DNA from: an uncultured Spirochaetaceae bacterium | Lineage (GTDB): Bacteria; Spirochaetota; Spirochaetia; Sphaerochaetales; Sphaerochaetaceae | Reading direction: 5' to 3' | Assembly (NCBI GenBank): GCA_944389505.1 | Contig: CALXMP010000008.1 | Location: forward strand, 1 to 64,000 | DNA: 64,000 bases | Shown: in pieces, positions 1 to 8,343 of the stretch | Position numbering within the stretch: the first letter of the stretch is position 1 | Layout of the letters: every line of letters begins with the position of its first letter | Notes under the pieces: generated by a model | The model's database searches: none | Told to the model about the DNA's origin: nothing | What the model saw: the letters and a program-made list of their open reading frames with translations, nothing else | Made by a program: the position numbers and the translations under genes

Positions 1-91
1 TGCTGCCTCAGCTACAGATTATTTCCCTTTTTCCAACTAGCTAAGAGGGAATGTCCACAAAACGAATTACACTCCCCGGAGTAGCATTATC

Positions 92-1636
92 TTATTTCAG
101 TTCTTCAAATTTGGCTTTCATTGTTGGATTATTACGTATAAGCTTCCTTATTGTTAAATCTTCTGCTTTATCATTTGCTAAGCGAAGATTATTGTCAGAA
201 GCTAACAAATTTTCCTTGATTTTTTGAAGATGAGAAATTGATTTATCAATCTCATCAATTGCGGTATGGAATCTGTCACTTGCGATGCGGTAGTTTCTAC
301 CAAATTTGTCTTTGAATTCGTTCAAGGAAGCCTCAAAATTCGTAATATCGATATTCTGATTTCTTATTTCTACCAACTGCTTCTTGTATGAAGCAGAATT
401 CATTGCCGCTGATCGAAGCAAGGCAATCATCTGGAGGAAAAACTGTGGCCTTATGACAAACATCTTTGGGTACTCATATGAGACATCAACAATTCCTACA
501 TTATAGAAATCGTTATCGGCCTCCAAGAGAGAAACAAGTATCGCATACTCACAACCTTTCTCTCTTCTGTCCTTGTCGAGTTCCTTGAAGAAATCTGCGT
601 TTTTGTGTTTCGTTGCAGTTGTTTCTGATTCATTTTTCATTTCAAACATGATAGATAAGAACTCTTCTCCATCAATGTAATCGCGGAAAATGAAATCTCC
701 CTTACTACCTGTACGAGCGTCATTGTCCTTTTCAAAATAAGCCGTTGGATATGTATTGGCTCTAATCTGATTGAACTGATTCATACAATACACTTCAAGC
801 GATTCGCCTATCATTTTTGTGGATTGCTTCGCCTTGAAGTCTTTCATTCTTTCAATTTCTTCATCCTTTGCCTTAACCATATACGCATACTTGTCCGCCT
901 CATTCTTGAGAGCTAGGGTCATTTCAGCTTGCTTCGCTTGAACAGTACTGTTTAATCTGGCAATCTCAAGCTCCTTTTGGTTTAACTTTTCGTTTGCCTC
1001 ACTTATGGCGTTCGCAACGGCTAGATCTTTCTGTATGTTCATCTGCTTAACTGTGGCCTTAATCTCATCCAGTTCAGCATCCTTCGCATGGAGTTCAGCA
1101 GATAATTCATTGCGCATATTCTCAAGAGCAAGCTCTTTCTCTGTATCTTTCTGAGATACTTGAGCTTTTAGTCGTACAATCTCCTCATCTTTTTTCTTTA
1201 CAGATTCAACGAGATTAACACTAGACTGCGTCTTTTCATTCTCAAGCTGCGATTCCAATTTCACTATCTCTGCCTCTTTCTGGCTGATTGCAGTTTTTAC
1301 AGCAGCATCTATGAGTTCCTGCCGTTTCGCCTTTTCAGCCTCAAGTTTTTCCATGACTAATGTGATTTCATTCTTTGCTTCATTCAAAGAAATAATGGAA
1401 GCAGAGTTCGTCTTCGATAGATCATCTTTCAATCTGCTTATCTCAGCGTCTTTTTCGTCACGGAGATTCTGTAGCATCTGCTGGCTTTCAACTCTACTCT
1501 GGGCAATAAGCCTTTCTTCTACATTCTTCACGCTCTTTTCGAACTCAGCGTTTCTTACCTGATTAGCGATATGGTCGTAATCCGCGCCGTCCAACGAAAT
1601 AGTATTCTTGCAATAGGGGCAAGTAATCTGTGCCAA
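92..1636 (-). CDS. DUF2130 family protein with PD-(D/E)XK-like nuclease motif
   Basis: The 514-residue product starts with a single zinc-ribbon-like CPYC (residues 6-9). Residues 35-270 are a long heptad-rich coiled coil, and the C-terminal domain fits the DUF2130 family. In that domain I see E280, D314 (in KGDFIFRD) and E332-x-K334 (in FEMKNE), spaced like the active site of PD-(D/E)XK nucleases. Nuclease activity is inferred and the role is unknown. The start is TTG at 1634-1636, because a strong GGAGG lies 6 nt upstream. It is divergent from the ATPase/TOPRIM cassette across a 200-bp AT-rich gap and shares that block's AT-rich codon use, so it may belong to the same acquired island. Confidence 0.8.
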   Translation of the reverse strand: MAQITCPYCKNTISLDGADYDHIANQVRNAEFEKSVKNVEERLIAQSRVESQQMLQNLRDEKDAEISRLKDDLSKTNSASIISLNEAKNEITLVMEKLEAEKAKRQELIDAAVKTAISQKEAEIVKLESQLENEKTQSSVNLVESVKKKDEEIVRLKAQVSQKDTEKELALENMRNELSAELHAKDAELDEIKATVKQMNIQKDLAVANAISEANEKLNQKELEIARLNSTVQAKQAEMTLALKNEADKYAYMVKAKDEEIERMKDFKAKQSTKMIGESLEVYCMNQFNQIRANTYPTAYFEKDNDARTGSKGDFIFRDYIDGEEFLSIMFEMKNESETTATKHKNADFFKELDKDRREKGCEYAILVSLLEADNDFYNVGIVDVSYEYPKMFVIRPQFFLQMIALLRSAAMNSASYKKQLVEIRNQNIDITNFEASLNEFKDKFGRNYRIASDRFHTAIDEIDKSISHLQKIKENLLASDNNLRLANDKAEDLTIRKLIRNNPTMKAKFEELK

Positions 1637-1811
1637 TCGACACCTCCTTTCTTATGACAAACATAATATCGCTCATTAATGATTTATCGTCAAGATATTT
1701 TTTTCAAATTCGGTATTTTTTATACCAATTTTATAAAAATTTTCTCATTGAATCCCAATACTATCCTTTATTTTGTATTTTTTCTTTGCCAATCTTGACC
1801 AGCGCTCAATA

Positions 1812-1834
1812 TGTCTATAAGATTTTTATAGACA
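1812..1834 (+). promoter_or_regulatory. Perfect 9-bp inverted repeat before the ATPase gene
   Basis: TGTCTATAA (1812-1820) and TTATAGACA (1826-1834) form a perfect inverted repeat with a 5-nt spacer. It ends next to the GAGG ribosome-binding site of the ATPase gene. It could be an operator for an autoregulator or an RNA hairpin that limits translation. The position suggests control of the defence-like cassette. Confidence 0.6.
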
Positions 1835-1847
1835 TTTGAGGTATACT

Positions 1848-3302
1848 ATGGAAGAAACAAAACAGTGGCTGTCTACTGTCAGAATAAAAAAATTTGTTAT
1901 TAATAATTTCAAATGTGTTGAACACGGGGAAATTACTCTCTGTTGTGGTAAAAAATTTGTTGAAGCTGGAACAAAATCTGACATTTTGGGGCTTTACGGC
2001 CAAAACGGATCTGGCAAGTCTGCTCTTATTGAAGCAATTCGAGTAATGCAATTCGCCATGACAGGAAGAAAGATTCCGTCTTGGATTTCTGACTTCATCA
2101 ATGTTGAAACAAAAAGATCTGATCTGGAATTTTATTTTGATATGCAATGGCCAAATGGGCAAGTTGCCGAAGTTGTCTACAAATTCAGCTTGACACTTTT
2201 TGAATCAACTGATGAAGACGATGAAGAAGAATTTGATAAGGATGAACCAATCAATCCCTATAGAAAGGAGTTTGAAAAATTTAAAGTTTTACTCTCAAAC
2301 GAATCCCTTTCTTTTAAAATGTTTGAGCCAGAAAAGACCAACAAAAAGGTGATTTTTGATTCTTCGTCCTCGAGAACACCTTACAAATACACCCCTTGCC
2401 TTAGGAACATTCTTAATGAAGATGTGTGGAAATCTCTTCTAGCCGAACTGGAAGTAAAAAAACGAATTGCTACGGCTGAATCAAGATCTGCAATTTTCTC
2501 CTCAATAAAGCTATTCCAAGAGAAAGGGAATAATGAGTCAATTGAATATAAGATTGTAAGCGAGCTTAATTGGTATAGCTCAAAATATCTTACCGTTATA
2601 GGCACCAGATCATATGGGATCGTGCAGCTAGGAGGGCTTCCTTTGTTTGAAGGAGTCGGTGGTTATACTTTACCAATAAATTTTGATGGGGTTGCACTGC
2701 CAAAAGAAACTGTTCCTCAGTTCACAAAAGACATTGATTCACTGAACTCTGTTATCGGTTCAATAATTCCAGGAACAAGGCTGTCTGTCAAAGAGCTTGG
2801 CCCAAGAATGCTAAAAAACAAAGAAGGTATCCAGGTTGCTATAATTTGTTCCCATGACAAGGAGGATGGATCCACAACTGACATTCCTGTCCATTATGAA
2901 TCAGATGGCATCAAGCGCATTATCTCGTTTCTCTTTGCATTAATTAATGCTTTTAATCAAAAGTCATTCACATTAGTAATAGATGAAATAGATTCAGGAA
3001 TATTCGAGTATTTGCTAGGGGAGTTGCTACAGGCATTTGAGGAATCCGGCCGAGGTCAACTAATTTTCACATCGCACAACCTTCGTCCTTTAGAAGTCAT
3101 AAGTAAAGATTCGCTTTACTTTACGACTACAAACCCGACAAATAGATATGTGCAAATGAAAAATGTACATAGCACAAATAATCTTCGTAGCATGTATTTC
3201 AGAGAAATTCTCACGAACTCTAGTCAGGATGAAGAAATATACTCAGGAACAAAGCGGTATAGGATTATTGATGCTATCAGACATGCTGGAGAAATTGAAT
3301 GA
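1848..3302 (+). CDS. AAA family ATPase (AAA_15/OLD-like), first gene of two-gene cassette
   Basis: The product has 484 residues. It has a P-loop GQNGSGKS at 51-58, an ESDG signature-like motif at 351-354, a Walker B LVIDEID near 376-382 and a switch-like TSHN at 408-411. This is the order found in SMC/OLD-type ATPases. An acidic, probably flexible stretch lies near 120-135. ATG 1848 is preferred over in-frame TTG 1836, since GAGG sits 6 nt before the ATG. The stop overlaps the next start by ATGA, so the two genes are translationally coupled. Pairing an AAA_15-type ATPase with a TOPRIM protein is known from anti-phage systems such as PARIS, RloAB-like and split OLD/Gabija-like pairs. The exact family is not settled. 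Confidence 0.8.
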   Translation: MEETKQWLSTVRIKKFVINNFKCVEHGEITLCCGKKFVEAGTKSDILGLYGQNGSGKSALIEAIRVMQFAMTGRKIPSWISDFINVETKRSDLEFYFDMQWPNGQVAEVVYKFSLTLFESTDEDDEEEFDKDEPINPYRKEFEKFKVLLSNESLSFKMFEPEKTNKKVIFDSSSSRTPYKYTPCLRNILNEDVWKSLLAELEVKKRIATAESRSAIFSSIKLFQEKGNNESIEYKIVSELNWYSSKYLTVIGTRSYGIVQLGGLPLFEGVGGYTLPINFDGVALPKETVPQFTKDIDSLNSVIGSIIPGTRLSVKELGPRMLKNKEGIQVAIICSHDKEDGSTTDIPVHYESDGIKRIISFLFALINAFNQKSFTLVIDEIDSGIFEYLLGELLQAFEESGRGQLIFTSHNLRPLEVISKDSLYFTTTNPTNRYVQMKNVHSTNNLRSMYFREILTNSSQDEEIYSGTKRYRIIDAIRHAGEIE

Positions 3303-4066
3303 GACCCAAAAACAAAATAATTATCATACTTGTTGAGGGACATTCTGATGTGGAGGCACTTCGTTCTATCATATCCACTCTCTTTGATGAATATTACAAT
3401 GGGCTTTTTAATGTTGAGTTTATTGAAGAGAAGGAAGATGTGACAGCACGAAAAGGCATATCTCCCAGGTGCATTGAACAATGGATATCATTTAACTATT
3501 TGATTCCATTCATCAACAAAAATTTCTTAGATTCAGAGGATATCCAACATATCATTCAAATTACTGATTTGGATGGGGTTTATATCCAGGATAAGCACAT
3601 TGTGGAAGAAGTTTCTGCATGTTCACTTGTATATTCTGCTGAATACATCAAAACAAAAAGCAAAAAGGATATAATTCGCCGAAATAACAACAAGCGCAAT
3701 AATCTTGACTTCCTTTCTGGGCTATCCAAAATAAAATTATCTCTACCAAATTTTCAAATAAGAGAAATACCATATAGTATTTTCTATTTTGGAACAAATT
3801 TGGATCACTTTCTTTATGGTAATGCCAATCTCGAAGGATCCAAGAAAATCTCATCTGCCACAAACTTTTCTATACATACTTCCCCTACAGACTTTGAACA
3901 AAAGTTTCTGGAAGCTGGAGAGTTTTATCCATTTTCGTGTAGTGGCAAAAGCTACTCTGATTCATGGCAATATGTTAAAGAGGAAAAAAACTCTTTATCT
4001 AGGGTTTCAAATATTAACTTACTCCTTGAAAGAATACAAAATGGCTACTTCATAGGAGACTTCTGA
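3299..4066 (+). CDS. TOPRIM-like protein, second gene of the ATPase cassette
   Basis: The product has 255 residues. The N-terminal strand IIIILVEGHSD places a Glu at residue 13, and ITDLDG gives D90-x-D92. A Glu plus a later DxD after a beta strand is the TOPRIM metal-binding signature used by OLD nucleases, AriB and RloB-type effectors. The C-terminal half has no motif I recognise. The start overlaps the ATPase stop by 4 bp. I infer the effector, possibly nuclease, half of a defence pair; nothing in the sequence shows its target. Confidence 0.65.
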   Translation: MRPKNKIIIILVEGHSDVEALRSIISTLFDEYYNGLFNVEFIEEKEDVTARKGISPRCIEQWISFNYLIPFINKNFLDSEDIQHIIQITDLDGVYIQDKHIVEEVSACSLVYSAEYIKTKSKKDIIRRNNNKRNNLDFLSGLSKIKLSLPNFQIREIPYSIFYFGTNLDHFLYGNANLEGSKKISSATNFSIHTSPTDFEQKFLEAGEFYPFSCSGKSYSDSWQYVKEEKNSLSRVSNINLLLERIQNGYFIGDF

Positions 4067-4089
4067 AATAATATAGAAAATCATCCTTG

Positions 4090-4338
4090 CTAATTAATAT
4101 TTGCCACTCTCTCCTTGATTTTCCTAGCAATTGTCTCTTTTTTAAGGCCTTTTCTCAATTTGAAACTCTCATCGATAAGAGCACCTTCCCCATCAAATCT
4201 TGCGATATTTGAATGAACAAGAAGATATAATCCTTTACCATTTTCATCGGTGGCATATAATTTACCATTCACTTCAGTTCTGTTAATTTTGTTCGGACTA
4301 TGGAGCATCATAGTCTGTTCAAGTCTGTAAAATTCCAT
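4090..4338 (-). CDS. Hypothetical protein, 82 aa
   Basis: This is a short basic, soluble protein with no family I recognise. The ATG at 4338 is preceded by AGGA about 8 nt upstream; an in-frame TTG lies one codon earlier. It is convergent with the TOPRIM gene, only 23 bp away, and shares the AT-rich composition of the first 4.4 kb. A charged C-terminal helix (about residues 60-80) could bind nucleic acid, but this is speculative. Confidence 0.5.
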   Translation of the reverse strand: MEFYRLEQTMMLHSPNKINRTEVNGKLYATDENGKGLYLLVHSNIARFDGEGALIDESFKLRKGLKKETIARKIKERVANIN

Positions 4339-4400
4339 CAATGTATCCTTTTACTGTTCATGTTCTCATATTCTACCAAAGGAAACAACTCTCCATCCTT

Positions 4401-5103
4401 CTAGATTTGAAAAATAATTTTCAATAGTGAAATCCCGACAAGATGCAATGGATAGTAAGAATAGAAAACTAATCCGGGGATTTTTCCTCTTTCATGCTCC
4501 TCTGCCTTCTTTCTGAACACAAAAACTAGCAGGACGGCAAGGAATATCGAGAGTGCTCCTGTCACATACTCAGTCAGTATCTCAGTGTAGAGAATCGTTC
4601 TGATTATGAAGTATGAAGCGGGTATCAGGAAGAGCGAGAGAATTTCCTTCTGCATCTTATAAAGCACATAGTAGATGACAGTGAATACAGGTGCTATTAT
4701 GCTCCAGTCGCATATCCAGGATAACGGGAAGAACAGCATTAGAGCAGCTATTCCCAGAGGCCATCCCTTTCTATCTATCAGGAGAATTATCAGAAGACTT
4801 GCAAGTAGCGTGAATAGGATATTCAACCTCATTCCAAACAGTAGATAGAACGGCACTTCAGATATCATTGCCCAAACAAGAAGACGCAATGCATAGTTCA
4901 ACACGGATCTTGTATGTCTGAGTCCTCTGACGATGAAGAAGCACATTATGACAATCGTGAAGTTTCCGAAGAACTGACAGATGACGTATATGACAGTCAC
5001 CTCAGCAAGGAAAAATGTTGAAGCATGATCTGCTGTCATTGCGATGATTGCTTACCTTCAGAATATCCCTTGCGGTGTTGTATTGGGGCTTGTCATTGCT
5101 CAT
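4401..5103 (-). pseudogene. traX: traX family membrane protein, broken by a +1 frameshift
   Basis: The main frame (from 5039 down) encodes a polytopic protein of about 212 residues ending in FYSYYPLHL, typical of TraX, an F-pilin-acetylase-related membrane family. TraX proteins begin with a DILK...IAMxxDH stretch. Here that stretch is split. A start at 5103 (ATGA overlap with the M48 stop) reads to ARDILKV, and then the frame must skip one base between about 5049 and 5057 to continue AIIAMTADHAS. In the main frame a stop lies four codons before the first ATG. The ATGA coupling supports 5103 as the ancestral start. The cause could be real decay, a sequencing indel or recoding. Confidence 0.7.
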
Positions 5104-6026
5104 ACGTAGTAATCGCCATAGATTGCGACACAACTATCCCAGTAGTCTTCACCGTAGTATCTGATGATTCTTTTCTTGATATATCTGCACCTGCTTCTGA
5201 TTCCGGGATGGACATCGAGAAATCCTGAAACCAGTGCTCTAAGTGAGAATCCATCCGTGTACTTTGAAAGAAAGAGATAGTTTCCAAAGCCGTAGCCTAA
5301 ATCCACAGAGAACATGTCAGCCCTTCTCTCAGCCCATTTTCCATCAATCCAGTAGAAGATCAGATTGATGAGATTGAAGATTATCCCAGTGATTGCACCG
5401 AAGACAGTAAGCAGAAGTCCATATAGACCTGCGGCTATACCGAGAAGAGGAATATGTGAAAGAATCCTCGCCATGAATGTGACAATCATCAAAGGGAATA
5501 TAACGGTATTGATAGCTACAGTGCATATCAGGGAAGCATCGGTATCATAGTGATAATAATGTCCCAATTCGTGTGCTATAACCCACTGAACAACCTCGAT
5601 TCCCTCATCAAAGACATCAAGGGCAATCACGATGTTTCGTCCAGATGAGTAGGCATTCTGGCTGAACGAGTCTGTAACATAGAAGTGTGGACGAGGAAGG
5701 AAGAGTCGTCTTATCGGATTGACTCTCCTCAGAACGTCATTGATTCCAAGCTCCTCCAGCTCATCACGGTCAAGGCGTTGTCCTTCCCTTACCGAAGATC
5801 CACAGTAGATGACTGTCGCAAGATAACAGACAACAAGAACTGCCATGATGACATATGTTTTCAGTGCTGTTTCAAGTCCAAGCGGATAGAGCCAGGTAAG
5901 GAAAGGGCTGTAAGTGTAGAATTCAATGATAGTGCCCCATAATGGAGTCTGTTCTATCCTGATAGCCTCGAAGAAAATCAGATAAAGCCAGAAAGATGCG
6001 AGTGCAAGCATAACGATTGACTTCAC
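5100..6026 (-). CDS. M48 family membrane zinc metallopeptidase
   Basis: The zinc-binding HELGH motif sits in VIAHELGHYYHYD, after two N-terminal membrane segments and before further hydrophobic segments, as in HtpX/Ste24-like M48 peptidases. The first usable start in this frame is GTG at 6026, which lacks a convincing ribosome-binding site. Hydrophobic coding sequence continues in the same frame up to the preceding gene's stop at 6126, with no ATG, GTG or TTG. An ATG at 6129 that overlaps the upstream stop would need one base skipped to enter the frame, so the 5' end may carry an indel. The gene lies in a parA-led minus-strand operon. Confidence 0.75.
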   Translation of the reverse strand: MKSIVMLALASFWLYLIFFEAIRIEQTPLWGTIIEFYTYSPFLTWLYPLGLETALKTYVIMAVLVVCYLATVIYCGSSVREGQRLDRDELEELGINDVLRRVNPIRRLFLPRPHFYVTDSFSQNAYSSGRNIVIALDVFDEGIEVVQWVIAHELGHYYHYDTDASLICTVAINTVIFPLMIVTFMARILSHIPLLGIAAGLYGLLLTVFGAITGIIFNLINLIFYWIDGKWAERRADMFSVDLGYGFGNYLFLSKYTDGFSLRALVSGFLDVHPGIRSRCRYIKKRIIRYYGEDYWDSCVAIYGDYYV

Positions 6027-6125
6027 TCTGAGAAATGCCAGGATCTTTCCCTTGAATATCAGCTTCCAGATTGCTACTGCAATTACTAGAAGCTCTACAC
6101 TCCTTCCAATCGGATGATAGTTGAA

Positions 6126-6374
6126 TCATGTTTTGATTGATTCCACTATGAATGCGATTGCCTCCCTGTTGAAGATGAAGTCGAGTATCAGGCGAAAGCG
6201 CAGATAGGAGTCATATTGAATAGACGGCCATGCAGTATAAGCTAGCAAGATTACAAGAACGAGTATGCATAAGTTCCTGACCTTCGACAGCAAGCCAAGG
6301 AAGATGAAGCGCTTTCTAGGAAGCTCAAACTCGTAATCCTCATCAATCTGATAAGCATACTCTGCACCTGTCAT
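6126..6374 (-). CDS. Small membrane protein, 82 aa
   Basis: An acidic N-terminus (DEDYEFELPRKR) is followed by a membrane helix near residues 35-52 and a shorter hydrophobic stretch near the C-terminus. ATG 6374 is chosen because GGAGG lies 7 nt upstream; a longer reading from 6395 would bury this site. No family is recognised. It sits between the winged-helix gene and the M48 gene in the same direction and could be a partner of the peptidase. Confidence 0.55.
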   Translation of the reverse strand: MTGAEYAYQIDEDYEFELPRKRFIFLGLLSKVRNLCILVLVILLAYTAWPSIQYDSYLRFRLILDFIFNREAIAFIVESIKT

Positions 6375-6402
6375 ATCCACACCTCCACTTCTCAATCAGC
6401 AA

Positions 6403-6987
6403 TCAGCCTTTATCAGTCTCTTCCAGCTCCTTCCTGTACTTATCGACAAGATCATTCACGACGCCCGTGATATTCCCACACTTCTTCATGAGGAAATCGT
6501 AGTTATCCTTATAGAACTGGATGGTGACAGCCTTTGTTTCCCGGACAGTGTTGTTTACGGGTCTCCCTCGACCATGTGATTCAATCTTGTTTGCGGCTTT
6601 GAGCTTTGAAAGGTTGTATCTCACAGTGCGCTCAGATTTGCCCGATACGTCTGCTATCTCAGGCACTGAGAAGCCAGCTTCATAAAGCTCCCTGATTAAG
6701 CCCAGAAACAGATCCTGTTCAGTAGGTTCGTAAGAATCATAATGATATTCGGGAAGCTGTTCTGTCTCCGCAACAAACTCAGGAACGCAAATCGCATCTT
6801 CCATCAAAGTCTTCTCTATTCCCCTGGATGAGACACGGAGCTCCAGCTTCGTTCCTTCAGAATATGAGCTACGCTTCAGAGAGTCATACATCTCCTCAGC
6901 TTCTGTCCTGTCAGTAGTACTATCGCCAGATGGAAATGCCTTTTGGATCTTTCCATCGATATAGACTGAATATGCTGGTATTGCCAT
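6403..6987 (-). CDS. Winged-helix/HTH protein, 194 aa
   Basis: Residues about 92-135 form a helix-turn-helix (LIRELYEAGFSVPEIADVSG followed by SERTVRYNLSKL) like MarR or IclR-type winged helices. The N-terminal 80 residues are an unassigned domain starting with a beta-rich YSVYIDGK segment, and the C-terminus is basic and helical. GGAGG lies 6 nt before the ATG. Its place downstream of parA and a ribbon-helix-helix-like gene suggests a plasmid- or ICE-type regulator or replication-associated protein; the function is not proven. Confidence 0.6.
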   Translation of the reverse strand: MAIPAYSVYIDGKIQKAFPSGDSTTDRTEAEEMYDSLKRSSYSEGTKLELRVSSRGIEKTLMEDAICVPEFVAETEQLPEYHYDSYEPTEQDLFLGLIRELYEAGFSVPEIADVSGKSERTVRYNLSKLKAANKIESHGRGRPVNNTVRETKAVTIQFYKDNYDFLMKKCGNITGVVNDLVDKYRKELEETDKG

Positions 6988-7058
6988 TGATAACCTCCAT
7001 AAGAAAGATAATCTCCTTCGAGTTATTTTGTCAAATTAAAGTTGTAGTAATACGACAA

Positions 7059-7313
7059 TCACTCCTTCATTGAACTCAATGCTGCGGTCATCTCAACGAT
7101 ATCAGGATGCTGTTTCATATCTTCTTCAATAAGGTGATTGAGGAAGCCGGACTTTGATCCGAAGTGAGTTGATCTCAACTCAACGTATTTCACGTTGTCT
7201 TCTTTAAGGGAATATGTGACGACCTTTGTCTTCTGCTTCACTTCGTTCTTGTCCTTATGATTGGATGGTGTATTGTAGAAGGCATCAAGAAAACTTCCTT
7301 TTTCTCTGCTCAT
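7059..7313 (-). CDS. Small ParB-like/ribbon-helix-helix candidate, 84 aa
   Basis: A basic tail precedes KVVTYSLKEDNVKYVELRS, a beta strand plus helix that resembles the DNA-binding strand of ribbon-helix-helix proteins, and FGSKSGFLNHLIEED resembles the second helix. AAGGAG lies 9 nt before the ATG. It lies directly downstream of parA, the usual place for a small centromere-binding partner. I call it the likely ParB-type partner; family membership is inferred from the pattern and context. Confidence 0.55.
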   Translation of the reverse strand: MSREKGSFLDAFYNTPSNHKDKNEVKQKTKVVTYSLKEDNVKYVELRSTHFGSKSGFLNHLIEEDMKQHPDIVEMTAALSSMKE

Positions 7314-7375
7314 ATTTATTTGCTCCTTTACTTATGGATTTATTGATGTATGTATCTACTCGTTTATTTAAGTCT

Positions 7376-8143
7376 TTATTCATTGAGCCTGATTCGCTCT
7401 ATCACCTCGTCTGCAAGAACAATGTAGTCATCGCTGGCTTTGGACTTCACCTCATCCAGAAAAGGATCGATACGCTTTGCTTGGGCTACTTCCATTTTTA
7501 TTGGTTGTCTTATTTTCACACCGAATACGGATGTTTTCATTTCAAATGCAATACCATTGAGCGATTCAAGGACTTCATTGCCAAGACGTGTCCTGGGATT
7601 GAATCTGGTAAGAAGAATTCCAAGTATGTCTATCTCATGCTTTCCTTTCGTATTCACAACGCTGATGATTTCAAAAAGGGAAGACAGCCCCTGCAATGAG
7701 AATGCGGAGGCATTTACTGGCACAATCACATAGTCTGAAGCATTGAATCCGTTGAGAGACAGTATTCCAAGGGATGGCGGTGAATCTATTATGCAAATGT
7801 CATATTCATCCTGATATGGCTCAAGCTTCGAGGCTAGGATTCCGAATGCATATGGCTGAGTCAACCTCCTGTCAGCATCTGCAAAGAGTATGGAGCATGG
7901 AATGAGATCGCCCGCATATGTACTTATCCTGACATCCCCGATACTCATATCACTTGTCATCAGCTCAAGAAGTCCTGGAACGTCATCAGGACAGACACCA
8001 AGTGCTGCCGTAAGATTTCCCTGGGGGTCTGTATCAACGACCAGGACTTTCTTTCCACGCCTCGTGAATGCGGTAGAAAGGGCGATTGCTGTTGTCGTCT
8101 TGCCGACACCACCTTTCTGATTGGCTATCGATATGGTAATCAT
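7376..8143 (-). CDS. parA: ParA family partition ATPase
   Basis: The N-terminus ISIANQKGGVGKTTTAIAL is the deviant Walker A of ParA/Soj ATPases. It is followed by VDTDPQGN (Walker A') and CIIDSPPSLG (Walker B), within 255 residues. The ATG at 8143 is chosen because GGAGG lies 5 nt upstream; the in-frame ATG at 8155 overlaps that site. No parB of chromosomal type or origin genes are adjacent. With the small ribbon-helix-helix-like gene it forms a segregation module of plasmid or integrative-element type. Confidence 0.9.
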   Translation of the reverse strand: MITISIANQKGGVGKTTTAIALSTAFTRRGKKVLVVDTDPQGNLTAALGVCPDDVPGLLELMTSDMSIGDVRISTYAGDLIPCSILFADADRRLTQPYAFGILASKLEPYQDEYDICIIDSPPSLGILSLNGFNASDYVIVPVNASAFSLQGLSSLFEIISVVNTKGKHEIDILGILLTRFNPRTRLGNEVLESLNGIAFEMKTSVFGVKIRQPIKMEVAQAKRIDPFLDEVKSKASDDYIVLADEVIERIRLNE

Positions 8144-8343
8144 GAGTTCCTCCATCTTTATTGAGATAAGGATTTCAATAAATCGTTATCCCTTTACATC
8201 CATAGATAAACAGACATTGAAGACGGTAGGACAAGATGAAACAGGTGCTCTTTCCGACTATTGCAACGCAGCCTCCGTGTTTTGCATCACGAAGTCGGTG
8301 TGCATAGTCAGGATTCAGCCATGTTTACCTTTATATCTGATGA

